A program made the position numbers and the translations under genes. 64,000 nucleotides of DNA. Origin: Palsa-504 sp963787645. GTDB lineage: Bacteria; Actinomycetota; Actinomycetes; Streptosporangiales; Streptosporangiaceae. Positions 9,100 to 18,161 of the stretch are shown piece after piece. The first letter of the stretch is position 1. Every line of letters begins with the position of its first letter. Below the pieces are notes generated by a model. It had not been told where the DNA came from and did no database searches. It worked only from the letters and a program-made list of their open reading frames with translations. The stretch spans positions 124,001-188,000 of the forward strand of contig CAWBDS010000012.1 of the NCBI GenBank assembly GCA_963787645.1, in the 5' to 3' direction.

Positions 9100-10029
9100 C
9101 CGTCCCGAAGACAGCGAAGCCACCCGTTGAGCCTGCGCGAGCGCCTGGCCTCGGGCGGCTTTGCCGTCACGGCCGAGATCAGCCCGCCCCGCGGGGCCGG
9201 CACCGACACGATCACCAAGAGCGCCGCGCAGCTGAAGGGCTGGGTGGACGCGGTCAACGTCACCGATAACCAGGGCTCGCACGCGCGGCTGGCCAGCTGG
9301 GCGGGCAGCCTGGCCGTGCTCGGCGCCGGGGTGGACCCGGTCATGCAGATGACCTGCCGGGACCGCAACCGCATCGCGCTGCAGTCTGACCTGCTCGGCG
9401 CGTCCGCGCTCGGCATCAGGAACATCCTGGTCATGACCGGTGATCACCCGAAGTTCGGTGATCACCCGGAGGCCAAGCCGGTGTTCGACCTGGACAGCGC
9501 GCAGCTGCTGTCGGCCCTGCGCGACCTGCGCGACCGGCACGTCCTGCTGTCCGGACGCCCGGTCGACCCGGCGCCGGACTGCTTCCTGGGCGCGGTGGAG
9601 AACCCGCTGGCCGAATCCAGCGTCGGCCGGCTGCGCGCCAAGATCAAGGCCGGCGCGCAGTTCGTGCAGACCCAGTTCGTGTTCGACGTCCCGGCCTTCG
9701 GCCGGTGGATGACGCAGGTCCGCGACCTGGGCCTGGCCGAGCGGGGCAAGATCCTGGCCGGGGTCGGCGCGTTCCGGTCCGCCCGGGCGCTGGACTACAT
9801 CCGCGACCACGTGCCCGGGGTGGACATCCCGGATCACGTCTACCAGCGGATAGCCAAAGTCCCGCCACCAGAACAAACCAAAGAGGGCATCAAGCTCGCG
9901 GCCGAGATCGTCGCGCGGGTGGCCGAAATCCCCGGCGTGGCCGGCGTGCACCTGCTGGTGGCCGGCAACGAGCAGGCCGTCCCGGACATCCTCCAGGACT
10001 CGGGAACCAGGGTGCACCATGGACGTTGA
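9088..10029 (+). CDS. Methylenetetrahydrofolate reductase family protein
   Basis: 313 aa from ATG 9088; that ATG has no ribosome site and sits in a palindrome, so TTG 9127 is an alternative. Family features are present: VTAEISPPRG at the first strand (catalytic Glu region), VNVTDNQG, a long TGDHPKFGDHP segment and the flavin-barrel strands FVQTQFVFDV and ILAGVGAF. The enzyme should reduce 5,10-methylene-THF to 5-methyl-THF using FAD. This supplies the methyl donor for the MetE-like proteins on either side. Its end overlaps the next gene by 11 bases. Confidence 0.85.
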   Translation: MSHGPSRRQRSHPLSLRERLASGGFAVTAEISPPRGAGTDTITKSAAQLKGWVDAVNVTDNQGSHARLASWAGSLAVLGAGVDPVMQMTCRDRNRIALQSDLLGASALGIRNILVMTGDHPKFGDHPEAKPVFDLDSAQLLSALRDLRDRHVLLSGRPVDPAPDCFLGAVENPLAESSVGRLRAKIKAGAQFVQTQFVFDVPAFGRWMTQVRDLGLAERGKILAGVGAFRSARALDYIRDHVPGVDIPDHVYQRIAKVPPPEQTKEGIKLAAEIVARVAEIPGVAGVHLLVAGNEQAVPDILQDSGTRVHHGR

Positions 10030-11440
10030 GCTGCGCCCGGTCAAGAAGCTGCGCGAATCAGCCACGGTCCGTTCGGCCCTCGGTCCGATCATCGATGCGG
10101 TCTGTGCCTCGCCCGCGGACCTGTCCCGGCTGCGCGTAGTGTGCGACTGGATCCAGTACAAGCAGAACTTCCGTGAGCCCGTAGCCAGCAGAAAGATCGG
10201 CACCATCGCCACCGAGATCGCCGTCGACCTGCGCCGCTGCGCCGATATCGACGCGGAAGCCGAGATCAAGCACGCATTGGCCGAACCAGGCGGCCTCGCC
10301 CTGGAGCCCTGGGTGCCGGGCCGGGACAGCTGCGTCTGGCGGTTCAACGCGCTGTACTGGCGGGCCTTGTCCGACTGGGAGCAGGCCACGGGCAAGGAGT
10401 ACGAGCAGTCGCTGCCGGGCGGCGAGAGCGATGCGCGGAACACCGAGGCGGCCCGGGAGCTGATCCTGGAGCTGTTCCGGATCTGGGACGAGCTCGACGC
10501 CCGCCGGGCGCTGCCCGACGAGCTCTATGTCCTGGAACTCGGGGTCGGCAACGGCAATCAGGCCCGGACCTGGCTGGATGAGTTCGTCCAGCTGGACCGC
10601 AGGCACGGGCGCGAGTACTACCGCCGGCTCCGCTACCTGATGGGCGACTACTCCCCGCACGTCCTGGAACGCGCCCGCCAGGCCGTGGCCCATCACAGCG
10701 AGCGGATCAGCGCGCTGGTCGTGGAGGCCACCCGCCCGGGCATCACGCTCGGCTTCCTCAATAACAAGGCCTTCCTGGTCTACATCTCCAACGTTTACGA
10801 CAACCTGCCCACCGACGAGCTGGCCAGTATTTACGGGCGCACCTACCAGGTGCAGGTCCAGGCGTTCCTGACCGACGACGACGCCGACCGCATCGCCGGC
10901 CGGTTCGGCGTCGCCCGGGCCGCCCTGCCCAAGGTCATCGACCGCCTGTTGCGCATCGGTCCCGAGCTGCTGAGCGAGTCCGCGTCCGGCCAGTTTCCCG
11001 ATACCAGCCGGGCGGTGGATTTCTGGCGGACGGTGTGGGACGCGCTGCGGCTGCGCGAACAGTACGTCCCGCTGGAGGGACTGGACAGCTACCGGATCGC
11101 CGGGGACCTGACCGGCGAGATCCTGCGCCCGCTGATCGAGGGCGACGGCGACGTCCGGATGCACGTCAGCAACGGCGCGCTGGCCAGCCTGATCGGGACG
11201 CTGCCGCTGCTGCACCCGTTCGGCCGGGTGCAGTGCCACGACCTGTTCCTGACCGGCGCCCGCCAGTACCGCACCGGCTTCTACGGGCCCGGCAAGTACG
11301 ACGGCTCGGTGGTCAACTGGGTCAACGGGCCGCTGCTGCAGCTGGTCGCCAGCCGCCGCGGCTACAGCGTCCAGTTCGCCCCGTTCCGGCAGCGCCCGGG
11401 CTCGAACATCACCACCCTCACGGCCCAGGCGAGGGACTGA
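10019..11440 (+). CDS. MidA-like (DUF185-type) class I SAM-dependent methyltransferase
   Basis: 473 aa. The SAM motif I is LELGVGNGNQART at about 180-192, and the acidic motif II region is YLMGDYSPHVLERAR. SNVYDNLPTDE corresponds to the post-II segment of MidA/NDUFAF7-type proteins, which methylate arginine in a partner protein in mitochondria. A long N-terminal helical extension (about 150 aa) and a C-terminal part ending GSNITTLTAQ are not typical of MidA. It overlaps the MTHFR gene by 11 bases and ends one base before the next MetE-like gene. Its substrate could be a protein or the small molecule made by this island. Confidence 0.65.
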   Translation: MDVELRPVKKLRESATVRSALGPIIDAVCASPADLSRLRVVCDWIQYKQNFREPVASRKIGTIATEIAVDLRRCADIDAEAEIKHALAEPGGLALEPWVPGRDSCVWRFNALYWRALSDWEQATGKEYEQSLPGGESDARNTEAARELILELFRIWDELDARRALPDELYVLELGVGNGNQARTWLDEFVQLDRRHGREYYRRLRYLMGDYSPHVLERARQAVAHHSERISALVVEATRPGITLGFLNNKAFLVYISNVYDNLPTDELASIYGRTYQVQVQAFLTDDDADRIAGRFGVARAALPKVIDRLLRIGPELLSESASGQFPDTSRAVDFWRTVWDALRLREQYVPLEGLDSYRIAGDLTGEILRPLIEGDGDVRMHVSNGALASLIGTLPLLHPFGRVQCHDLFLTGARQYRTGFYGPGKYDGSVVNWVNGPLLQLVASRRGYSVQFAPFRQRPGSNITTLTAQARD

Positions 11441-11441
11441 C

Positions 11442-12503
11442 ATGCTCCTCCCGACCACCGTCGTGGGCTCCTACTCGGTCCCCGAATGGCTGGAGCGCCT
11501 GAAGACCGAGTACTACCAGCGCCGGATCAGCGCCCAGCACCTGACCGAAATCCACGAGGTGGCCATCAAGGCCGCGGTCAAGGACCAGGAGCTGGCCGGC
11601 ATCAACATCGTCTCCGACGGTGAGCTGCGCCGGGACAACGACGTGGACTACTTCCTGGCCCGGATCCCCGGCGTGCACATCCCGCAGCGGGCCAAGACCG
11701 ACTACTTCGACTACTACGACGCCGAGGTCACCCGCCCGCTGCCCGAATACCCCGACAGCCTCGACAAGAGCGCCAGCCTCGGCCTGGCCAACGACTTCAG
11801 GTTCACCCGCCAGCTCACCCAGCGGCCGGTCAAGTTCTCCTTCACCGGCCCGTTCTCGCTGTCCCGCCGGATCCGCGACGACGCCTATCAGCACCAGGGC
11901 GATCTGGTCCGCGCGCTGGCCCGCCGGCTCCACGCCGAAGCCCGCGAGCTGGCCGCGGCCGGCGCCGACTTCCTGCAGATCGACGAGCCGTTCCTGGCCG
12001 GGTACCCCGAGCACGTCGAGCTGGCCGTCGAGGCGGTCAACATCGTCACCGAGAACGTCGCGGCGACCTGGGCGCTTCACGTGTGCTACGGCAACCGGTA
12101 CGCCCGGCCGTCCTGGGAAGGGCACTACGACTTCTTGTTCCCGGCCGTCCAGGCCGCGCGAGTCGACCAGATCGTGCTCGAGTTCGCCCGCAAGGGTCTG
12201 GATGACCTGCGGCTGATCGGCCAGCACGGGTGGGACCGGTGGCTCGGCTTCGGCGTCATCGACGTCAAGAGCTCCGAGGTCGAGACGCCCGAACTGATCG
12301 CCGGACGGATCGGCCGGGCGCTGGAGTATGTCCCGGCCGACCGCCTGATGATCAACCCGGACTGCGGGCTGCGGCACCTGCCGCCTGAGGTGGCCCGCCA
12401 GAAGCTCCGTGCCATGGTGGCCGGCGTGGCCACCGTCCGTGACGGACTTTTAGCCGAACGGGCCGTGGTGCGTGCTAAACCACCAGGCAAAACACGTCGT
12501 TAG
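11442..12503 (+). CDS. Core-MetE-like methyltransferase (cobalamin-independent methionine synthase family)
   Basis: 353 aa, only the C-terminal catalytic barrel of MetE (full MetE is about 750 aa). It starts LPTTVVGSYSVPEW, as in short MetE homologues. The zinc ligands are intact: His213 and Cys215 (LHVCYGN), Glu247 (VLEFARKG) and Cys308 (NPDCGLR). Acidic DEPF (about 180) matches the homocysteine-binding region. Such core-MetE proteins methylate homocysteine or other thiols, some using methyl-corrinoid instead of methyl-THF polyglutamate. It is the last clear gene of the island and only one base from the methyltransferase. Unlike its relative at 7380-8500, its frame is intact. Confidence 0.85.
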   Translation: MLLPTTVVGSYSVPEWLERLKTEYYQRRISAQHLTEIHEVAIKAAVKDQELAGINIVSDGELRRDNDVDYFLARIPGVHIPQRAKTDYFDYYDAEVTRPLPEYPDSLDKSASLGLANDFRFTRQLTQRPVKFSFTGPFSLSRRIRDDAYQHQGDLVRALARRLHAEARELAAAGADFLQIDEPFLAGYPEHVELAVEAVNIVTENVAATWALHVCYGNRYARPSWEGHYDFLFPAVQAARVDQIVLEFARKGLDDLRLIGQHGWDRWLGFGVIDVKSSEVETPELIAGRIGRALEYVPADRLMINPDCGLRHLPPEVARQKLRAMVAGVATVRDGLLAERAVVRAKPPGKTRR

Positions 12504-12793
12504 GGGGAATGTGGACATCAGTACTGATGACGGCGTGCCCGTGCTGGCCATCGAGCAGGGCACGGCCACCGAGGAGGAACGAAGCGCATGGGTAGGTCAG
12601 GCCCAGATACCGATGATCTACCGGGACGGTAAACAGAATAAGTTCATGCTCATTTACCGGAATTCGGCCGGAGCGGCTGCGACTGCGCCATTGGACTGGC
12701 GCCGCAGATCTGGCTGGGGCTGCTACGCAGGCGCGAGACTTCCTGACTAGGTTCGAGACCGGGTTAAACCGGGCGCCGAAGCTCACTGGGTTC
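12504..12793. other. Poorly coding stretch after the one-carbon island
   Basis: About 290 bases with lower GC. A good ribosome site GAGGAGGAA precedes ATG 12588, but that frame closes after 14 codons (TAA 12630-12632). A second frame, open from 12617, runs into the small membrane protein downstream. It looks like the damaged 5' part of that gene, or a short leader peptide; I see no domain. Confidence 0.35.
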
Positions 12794-13087
12794 GTGTTCG
12801 CATTCCTGCTCGTATTTGCGGGCGCCGTAGTGGTGTATGCCCTCCGCCACAAAAGGCCTTGGGAACTAAACAACGTACCTTGGATAGCAATCGGCGCGAT
12901 GGGCGCCGCGATCGGCCTCTGGGTGGTGGCGTACAAGAATACCGCGACACGTTCTTTCGACTTCGGGTTGGTAGGCGTGCTGCTCTTTGTCGTCATCCTC
13001 TATGGCGTGCTCAACCACGTGCTCCCCTACCAAGTATGGAAGCATCACCCAACCGCACCAGGACCGCCCAGGCAAACCGGACCCTGA
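12794..13087 (+). CDS. Small three-helix membrane protein, 5' end uncertain
   Basis: 97 aa from GTG 12794, with three likely membrane segments: FAFLLVFAGAVVVYAL, WIAIGAMGAAIGLWVVAY and GLVGVLLFVVILYGVL. There is no ribosome site, and the same frame is open back to 12617 with plausible coding sequence (ARDFLTRFETGLNRAPKL), so the true protein is probably longer and its start may be frameshifted. Function unknown. The GC content is lower than in neighbouring genes, which hints at a different origin. Confidence 0.45.
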   Translation: MFAFLLVFAGAVVVYALRHKRPWELNNVPWIAIGAMGAAIGLWVVAYKNTATRSFDFGLVGVLLFVVILYGVLNHVLPYQVWKHHPTAPGPPRQTGP

Positions 13088-13106
13088 TACCTGGTAATGT
13101 TCCGCG

Positions 13107-13955
13107 GTGCGATACGACCCTTCGTCCTACGAAGGCGCGGCTGTCCACTACCGGCGCGGAAGGCCTCCCTACTCGCCGCAGCTCGAGGCTCTCCTCGCTG
13201 AGGAACTCGGCCTGGATGGCGGCGGAAGACTCCTGGACGTCGGGTGCGGTCCCGGCATCCTCACCGTACGACTGGCCCGCCTCTTTGCGGGCGCTGTCGG
13301 CCTTGAACCCGATCCGGCGATGATCGCCGAGGGCCGCCGGGCCGCCCAGGAGCGGGACATCGCGAACATCACCTGGATCCAGGCCCGGGCCGAGGAGCTT
13401 CCCGCGGTGGCGCCCGGGCCGTACCGGCTGGTCACGTTCGGCCAGTCGTTCTACTGGACCGACGAGGTTCCGGTGGCCGAGGCGGTGTACGACATGGTGG
13501 AGCCCGGCGGAGCCCTGGTCCTCGTCGGGCATGAGGCCGAGGGGCGGGCCGTTCCGCCGAGCCCCGGGCCGCCGCGCATTCCGCACGACGAGATCAGGGA
13601 GCTGGTGCGGAAGTATCTCGGATCGACGAGGCGAGCGGGTCAGAGCGCCCCGCCGGTTCAGGCCCTCAGCCTCCAGGACGCCCTGGCCAGTACCCGGTTC
13701 GGCGCGCCACGGGTGATCTTCGCCCCCGGCATCCCTGACCGCGTGCAGGATATCGAGGGCGTACTGTCCAACTACTTCTCCATGTCCTTCGCCGCGCCGC
13801 ACCTGTTCGGCGACCGTGTTGAAGAATTCGGCGACGAGGTGCGAGAGCTGCTGAGGGAACGATCCCCCGAAGGCGTTTTCTGGGACTGGCCCGGTGATAC
13901 CGAAGTAATGCTCGCCCGCAAGCCACAATCATCGTGGACCGCTACCTCGATCTGA
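13107..13955 (+). CDS. Class I SAM-dependent methyltransferase
   Basis: 282 aa from GTG 13107. Motif I LLDVGCGPGILTVRLA lies at about 42-57, followed by GLEPDPAMIAEGR (acidic residue binding the SAM ribose), ARAEELP and FGQSFYWTD. This is the UbiE/Methyltransf_11 arrangement found in many small-molecule methyltransferases. The early YRRGRPPY is typical of the subfamily. Substrate unknown. The last 30 codons are duplicated as a gene fragment near 18.8 kb. Confidence 0.82.
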   Translation: MRYDPSSYEGAAVHYRRGRPPYSPQLEALLAEELGLDGGGRLLDVGCGPGILTVRLARLFAGAVGLEPDPAMIAEGRRAAQERDIANITWIQARAEELPAVAPGPYRLVTFGQSFYWTDEVPVAEAVYDMVEPGGALVLVGHEAEGRAVPPSPGPPRIPHDEIRELVRKYLGSTRRAGQSAPPVQALSLQDALASTRFGAPRVIFAPGIPDRVQDIEGVLSNYFSMSFAAPHLFGDRVEEFGDEVRELLRERSPEGVFWDWPGDTEVMLARKPQSSWTATSI

Positions 13956-13957
13956 GC
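13859..13957. repeat. Dispersed repeat, copy 1 (methyltransferase 3' end)
   Basis: About 99 bases closely matching 18769-18866. It covers the codons from RSPEGVF to the stop of the methyltransferase. Downstream, GAGGTAGCG near 14004 also has a counterpart right after the second copy, suggesting the duplication once extended further. Confidence 0.8.
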
Positions 13958-14058
13958 GCTCTGGCACAAATAACGTGAAGGTAACGTTTCGATGCCTGAC
14001 CTATGAGGTAGCGATCCGTCCTTGCCACGCGTGATCCCCCGTGGGAGTGAAAGGCGGG

Positions 14059-14940
14059 TCACTGAAGCAGCGCGGTGACCAGACGCCGGCAGCGGAGGGG
14101 ATCCTCGGTGAATCCATGCTGGAGACCCCATAGCCAGTAGTCGATGGTGCGGAAGATCGCTGAGCGGCGAGCGTGTTCCCGGTCGAGGCCCGCAGCGTCG
14201 GCGATGATGTCCAGCTGCTCGTTGATCGTCGCGGCGTCGGGCATCTCGTGGAGCCTGTCCCACAGGCAGCGGGCGAGGTCGAAACCGATGTCGCCGCGCA
14301 GCAGGGTGGGATCGACGGTGAGCCAGGGTTCCCGCTCCCCGCCGAGCACCTGCTCGTGGTGCAGCGCGGCGTCGACGGCACGGTCGCCGGCGGCGGAGGT
14401 CAGGGTCTCGGCGGCGGTACAGGCGGCGGCCAGCATCCCGGCCGGCACCGGACGGCCCAGCGCGACCCAGTTCTGACGTCAGCCTGGCCAGCCGGTCCCG
14501 CACCAGGTCACCGGTGCTGGGCGCCCAGCTGGGGGCAGGTACGGCCAGCCGGCGCATCATCCTGCCCGCATGATGATTGGCTTCGGCCAGCGGCAAGGTG
14601 GCCAGCGACCGCGTCGGATCCAGCCGTTCCAGCAGCATCGTCCCGGCCCCCAGATCCGTCTCCACCAGCAGCACAGTGCCCCGGCCGGCCCAGAACCGCA
14701 GCGCCGCCACCTCGGCGGGGAAGCTCTCATCCGGTGCGGTCAGCCGCAACGCGAACTGCTCACCGCCGCGCCGGACCGGAAGGACCAATGCGTTCGATCC
14801 GTGCCAGGGATCACCGTCGAGCGAGAGGTTCCAAGCCCGGCACTGCTGATCTACCCGCTCCGGCAAGGAGTCCAGCCACGCGCGCCTTTCGTGCGACCCG
14901 CGCAGCATGGCCCGGAACGTGGCCGGAACGGTAATCACAC
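14059..14940 (-). pseudogene. Streptomycin 6-kinase-like phosphotransferase, frameshifted
   Basis: The N-terminal part (about 14940 to 14470) reads ITVPATFRAML through GEQFALRLTAPDE, AALRFW and TMLLERLDPTRSL, the N-lobe of APH(6)/aminoglycoside phosphotransferases. The C-terminal part (frame 14448-14059) has HHEQVLGG, WLTVDPTLLRGDIGFDLA and the helical tail. The expected HGDLHHxN catalytic loop appears as ALHHEQVL. The two frames join at 14450-14480; shifting by one base in the CGCGACCC run makes one protein. GTG 14940 is the likely start; an upstream ATG at 15016 in the same frame is possible. Presumed small-molecule kinase, perhaps drug-inactivating. Confidence 0.7.
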
Positions 14941-15117
14941 AGATGAGTCCATCACACCGTTCCACCCTCCCATCCGCGCGCTGCGCCACCAGTGCGATGC
15001 TGCCCACAGTGAGCACCGTGCCCGCCGCGGCCGCCCCCGCCGTCAGATGACGCTTGGACTGGCCGCAGGCTGGCGGGCGCTGGTACGGCCATCCTTCTGG
15101 CCGCGTGATTTACCGGG

Positions 15118-17403
15118 TCATTCGCTTCTGGCGGTTTCCGGGCCGGTGATGCGCCGCAGCAGCGGGAACGTGGCCAGGATGACGCCCAGGGCCAGCACGA
15201 TCCCGGCCGCGGTCAGGACGTAGTAGGGGGCGCCCGGCGATACCAGGGAGAGCCTCATCTCCATGGTCGCGTACATCGCGGAGGCGCCGAACCCGGCGCC
15301 GATCGCGACCGCCGCGACCGCCAGCAGCGGGACCGCGCTCTCCAGGGCGATGACGCGGCGCAGGATGCCGAGCCGGGCTCCGGTGAGCCGCAGCAGGCTG
15401 AACGGGCGCTTGCGGTCGGCCAGCCCGCCCGCCACGCTCACCGCCAGGGTGCAGCCGGCGATGGCCAGGCTAGTCAGGATCACCACATCGGCGAGCTGCT
15501 GGAAGGCGTTGTCCCCGCCGTTGTCCGCCGCGGTGTCCTCGCCGAGCGTCTGCGGCGGCGGCGGCGAGCCGGTGCCGGTCGGGTAGGCATTCTCCAGGAC
15601 CGTCCTGGCCTGCTCAATCGCGGGCTGCGACCCGTTCGTCGCCACGTCCAGGCTGGCCAGCGGGAGGCTGTCCAGCCGCCGGGCGGGGACATCCACGGCA
15701 GGCCAGGTGAAGTTGGCCAGGTTGCCGCCGCCGATGTCGATGAGGGAGGCGGGGACCTTCGCCGCTGCCGCCCCCGCCGGGCAGCGGCCGAGGCCGGGAT
15801 CGCTCGCGAGCTGGGCGCACGACACCGCCGCGGCCGGGAAGCCCTGGATCTGCAGCTGCGGATTGGTGATGGTCAGCCCCGGGGCCACCCGGAACTCGAC
15901 GACGGCCTGGACGCCGGGGATGTGCCGCAGCCGCGTCAGCACCGTTGCGGGCGGAGGCGGCGCGGATCCCGCCGCCGCCCCGCCGTTAAGATTCGAGAAC
16001 TGGTCGATGAGGGTGCTGCTGGCCGCCGCGCCGTCGGTCGGCGCGACGTGCTTGGTGTCCTGCGTGGCGATCAGCGCCGCGGCCACGGTGAAGATGAACA
16101 GTGCCAGGACCAGCCCGCTGACCGCCCGGAACGCGGCCCGCGGGTCATCGGCCAGCCGCCGGGCGGCGATCAGCGTGCCGGGGCGGCTGGCGCGCCGGGC
16201 CAGGACCCGGGCGCCAGCCATGGTCAGCCACGGCCCCGCGATGACCAGGCCGACCATGATCAGCGCGAAGCCGGTCGTGAACGCCAAGACCTGGCCAGAA
16301 TTGCTCGCCGGCTCGCCGTGCACGGCGAAGAATCCGAGGTCGGCTAGTCCGGCCAGCAGCGGGAGCACCCGCCAGGGCCGCGGCGGCGGCGGGGTCACCC
16401 GGCGGGTGACGCCGAGCGGGGAGATGTTCACCCGCCGCAGCGCCAGCCGGGCCGCGACGGCGGCGGCGGCCGGCACGCCGACCGCGACCGCGAGGATGTC
16501 GGGCAGGCTGAGCGACAGCTCGGCGGGGAAGAACGCCTGGCCGGTGAACCGGATGGCCGCTAGCGGCACCCGCATTACGAAGAACAAGCCGAAACCGATG
16601 GCCACGCCGGCCGCCGTGGCCACCGTGGACTCCACGGCCGCGATCAGTGAGATCTGCCTGGGTGTGGCGCCGACCAGGCGCATCGCGGCGAACCGCTGCT
16701 CCCGGCGGGCCGCGGACAGGCGGGTGGCGGTGCCGATGAAGATCAGCACCGGCAGCAGCAGCGCCAGCGCCACCACCGACAGGACAAGATCGAGGCCCTT
16801 CGCGCCAAGGCCGTCGCCCTGGTTCACGCCGCCGTTGCTGCCCGGCGGAGGGGCGTTAAAGCTGGTCACTTCCGCGGCGCCGGGCAGGTGCGACATCTGC
16901 GCAGCCGAGCGGCCCACGATGATGACCAGCGAGTCGGGGGAGGGCAGGCCCGCCTGGCCGATGAGGCCCGCCTGGTGCCCGGGGTAACGGTCCGCCAGTT
17001 CCCCCGCCGGGACAGCGCGCAACAGCGCGCTGAGCGCGGGAGAGATGTCGTACTGGCCCGGCCCGGGATCGCGGGGGATCCCCGGCGGCACCGGCGAGGC
17101 AGGGCCGGTGGCGGCGATGTCGGCCCGGTAGATGGTCTGACCGTCGAATTTATCGGTGGTGATCAGCACTCGCAACGGTGCCGCCGGGCCGCCGTGCCTC
17201 CCGCCGGAGCCCGTCTGCGATGGGTTGGCCGCCCTGGTGTCCAGCCAGGCGTACCGGTCGTTCTGCGTGTTGACGGCGTTGACGGCTGCGACGACGGTCA
17301 GCAGCAGGCCGACGCCGATCCCGGCCGCGATGGCCACGATGATCAGGCGGACCACGGCCTGGCGGCCGCCGGTGACCGCCAGCCGCAGGCCGAGGCGGAT
17401 CAC
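15118..17403 (-). CDS. ABC transporter permease, FtsX-like, two-repeat type
   Basis: 761 aa from GTG 17403, which overlaps the ATPase stop (GTGA). There is one N-terminal membrane segment (LIIVAIAAGIGVGLLLTVVAAV), a large outer domain (about 50-220), then the FtsX core with LVLSVVALALLLPVLIFIGTATRLSAARREQRFAAMRLVGAT. The same FtsX pattern recurs at the C-terminus (VILTSLAIAGCTLAVSVAG, then ALESAVPLL). Such transporters export peptides or lipids, or signal cell-envelope stress. The adjacent ATPase and PadR regulator form a standard resistance or efflux operon. Confidence 0.85.
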   Translation of the reverse strand: MIRLGLRLAVTGGRQAVVRLIIVAIAAGIGVGLLLTVVAAVNAVNTQNDRYAWLDTRAANPSQTGSGGRHGGPAAPLRVLITTDKFDGQTIYRADIAATGPASPVPPGIPRDPGPGQYDISPALSALLRAVPAGELADRYPGHQAGLIGQAGLPSPDSLVIIVGRSAAQMSHLPGAAEVTSFNAPPPGSNGGVNQGDGLGAKGLDLVLSVVALALLLPVLIFIGTATRLSAARREQRFAAMRLVGATPRQISLIAAVESTVATAAGVAIGFGLFFVMRVPLAAIRFTGQAFFPAELSLSLPDILAVAVGVPAAAAVAARLALRRVNISPLGVTRRVTPPPPRPWRVLPLLAGLADLGFFAVHGEPASNSGQVLAFTTGFALIMVGLVIAGPWLTMAGARVLARRASRPGTLIAARRLADDPRAAFRAVSGLVLALFIFTVAAALIATQDTKHVAPTDGAAASSTLIDQFSNLNGGAAAGSAPPPPATVLTRLRHIPGVQAVVEFRVAPGLTITNPQLQIQGFPAAAVSCAQLASDPGLGRCPAGAAAAKVPASLIDIGGGNLANFTWPAVDVPARRLDSLPLASLDVATNGSQPAIEQARTVLENAYPTGTGSPPPPQTLGEDTAADNGGDNAFQQLADVVILTSLAIAGCTLAVSVAGGLADRKRPFSLLRLTGARLGILRRVIALESAVPLLAVAAVAIGAGFGASAMYATMEMRLSLVSPGAPYYVLTAAGIVLALGVILATFPLLRRITGPETARSE

Positions 17404-18161
17404 CGTGCCTGCCCGGGAGAAGGGGCCGCCCCGGTGAGTGAGCTGACCGTGCCGTCCCGGACGATGACTTCCCGGTCGGCGTAGGCGGCGACCCGGGCGT
17501 CGTGGGTGATCAGGATCACCGTGGTGCCCTGCTCGCGGGCGGTCCTGGTCATCAGGGTCATGACCATCTCACCTGATACCGAGTCCAGCGAGCCGGTCGG
17601 TTCGTCGGCGAACAGGATCTGCGGCCCGGTGACCATGCCCCGGGCCAGCGCGACCCGCTGCGCCTGGCCGCCGGACAGTTCGCCGGATCGCCGGTGCCCC
17701 AGCTCGTCCAGGCCGAGCCGGCCGAACCAGGCCCTGGCTTGGGCCAGCGCGGCGGCCCGGCGGGTACCGCCCAGCAGCAGCGGCAGGGCGGCGTTCTCCT
17801 CGGCGGTCAGCTCGGGGACGAGCTGACCGGACTGGAACACGAACCCGAACCGGTCCCGGCGCACCTGGCTGCGCTGGTTCTCGGTCAAGGTGTCGAGCCG
17901 CTGCCCGGCGAACCGGACCTGTCCCTGGTCCGGGACCAGGATGCCGGCCAGGCAGTGCAGCAGCGTGGACTTGCCTGACCCGCTCGGCCCCATGACCGCG
18001 ACGATCTCGCCCGGGGCCGCGGCGATGCTGGCGCCGCGCAGGGCCGGCGTCTGGCCGAACGACTTGACCACGTCGCGGGCTTCGATCATCGCGGCCGGCG
18101 TGACGGCCGTCGCGGCCTGGCCGGTGCTGGCCCTGGGCCTGGGCGCTCGGTCCCGGCTCAC
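17400..18161 (-). CDS. ABC transporter ATP-binding protein
   Basis: 253 aa from GTG 18161, overlapping the PadR stop. All ATPase motifs are intact: Walker A GPSGSGKST, Q-loop FVFQSGQLV, signature LSGGQAQRVALARG, Walker B ILFADEPTGSLD, H-loop ITHD. It belongs to the LolD/MacB-type MJ0796 subfamily that works with FtsX permeases. The 20 residues before AMIEARDVV are unconserved linker, so an internal start near 18090 is also possible. Confidence 0.9.
   Translation of the reverse strand: MSRDRAPRPRASTGQAATAVTPAAMIEARDVVKSFGQTPALRGASIAAAPGEIVAVMGPSGSGKSTLLHCLAGILVPDQGQVRFAGQRLDTLTENQRSQVRRDRFGFVFQSGQLVPELTAEENAALPLLLGGTRRAAALAQARAWFGRLGLDELGHRRSGELSGGQAQRVALARGMVTGPQILFADEPTGSLDSVSGEMVMTLMTRTAREQGTTVILITHDARVAAYADREVIVRDGTVSSLTGAAPSPGQAR

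Noticed and set aside
7380..12503. S-adenosylmethionine or cobalamin riboswitch before the MetE-like genes
   Set aside because: The gaps (47 bases at 7333-7379; one base at 11441) are too short for these riboswitches.
12472..12750. Open frame overlapping the end of the core-MetE gene
   Set aside because: Starts inside MetE, no ribosome site, no domain; probably the noncoding or damaged stretch before the small membrane protein.
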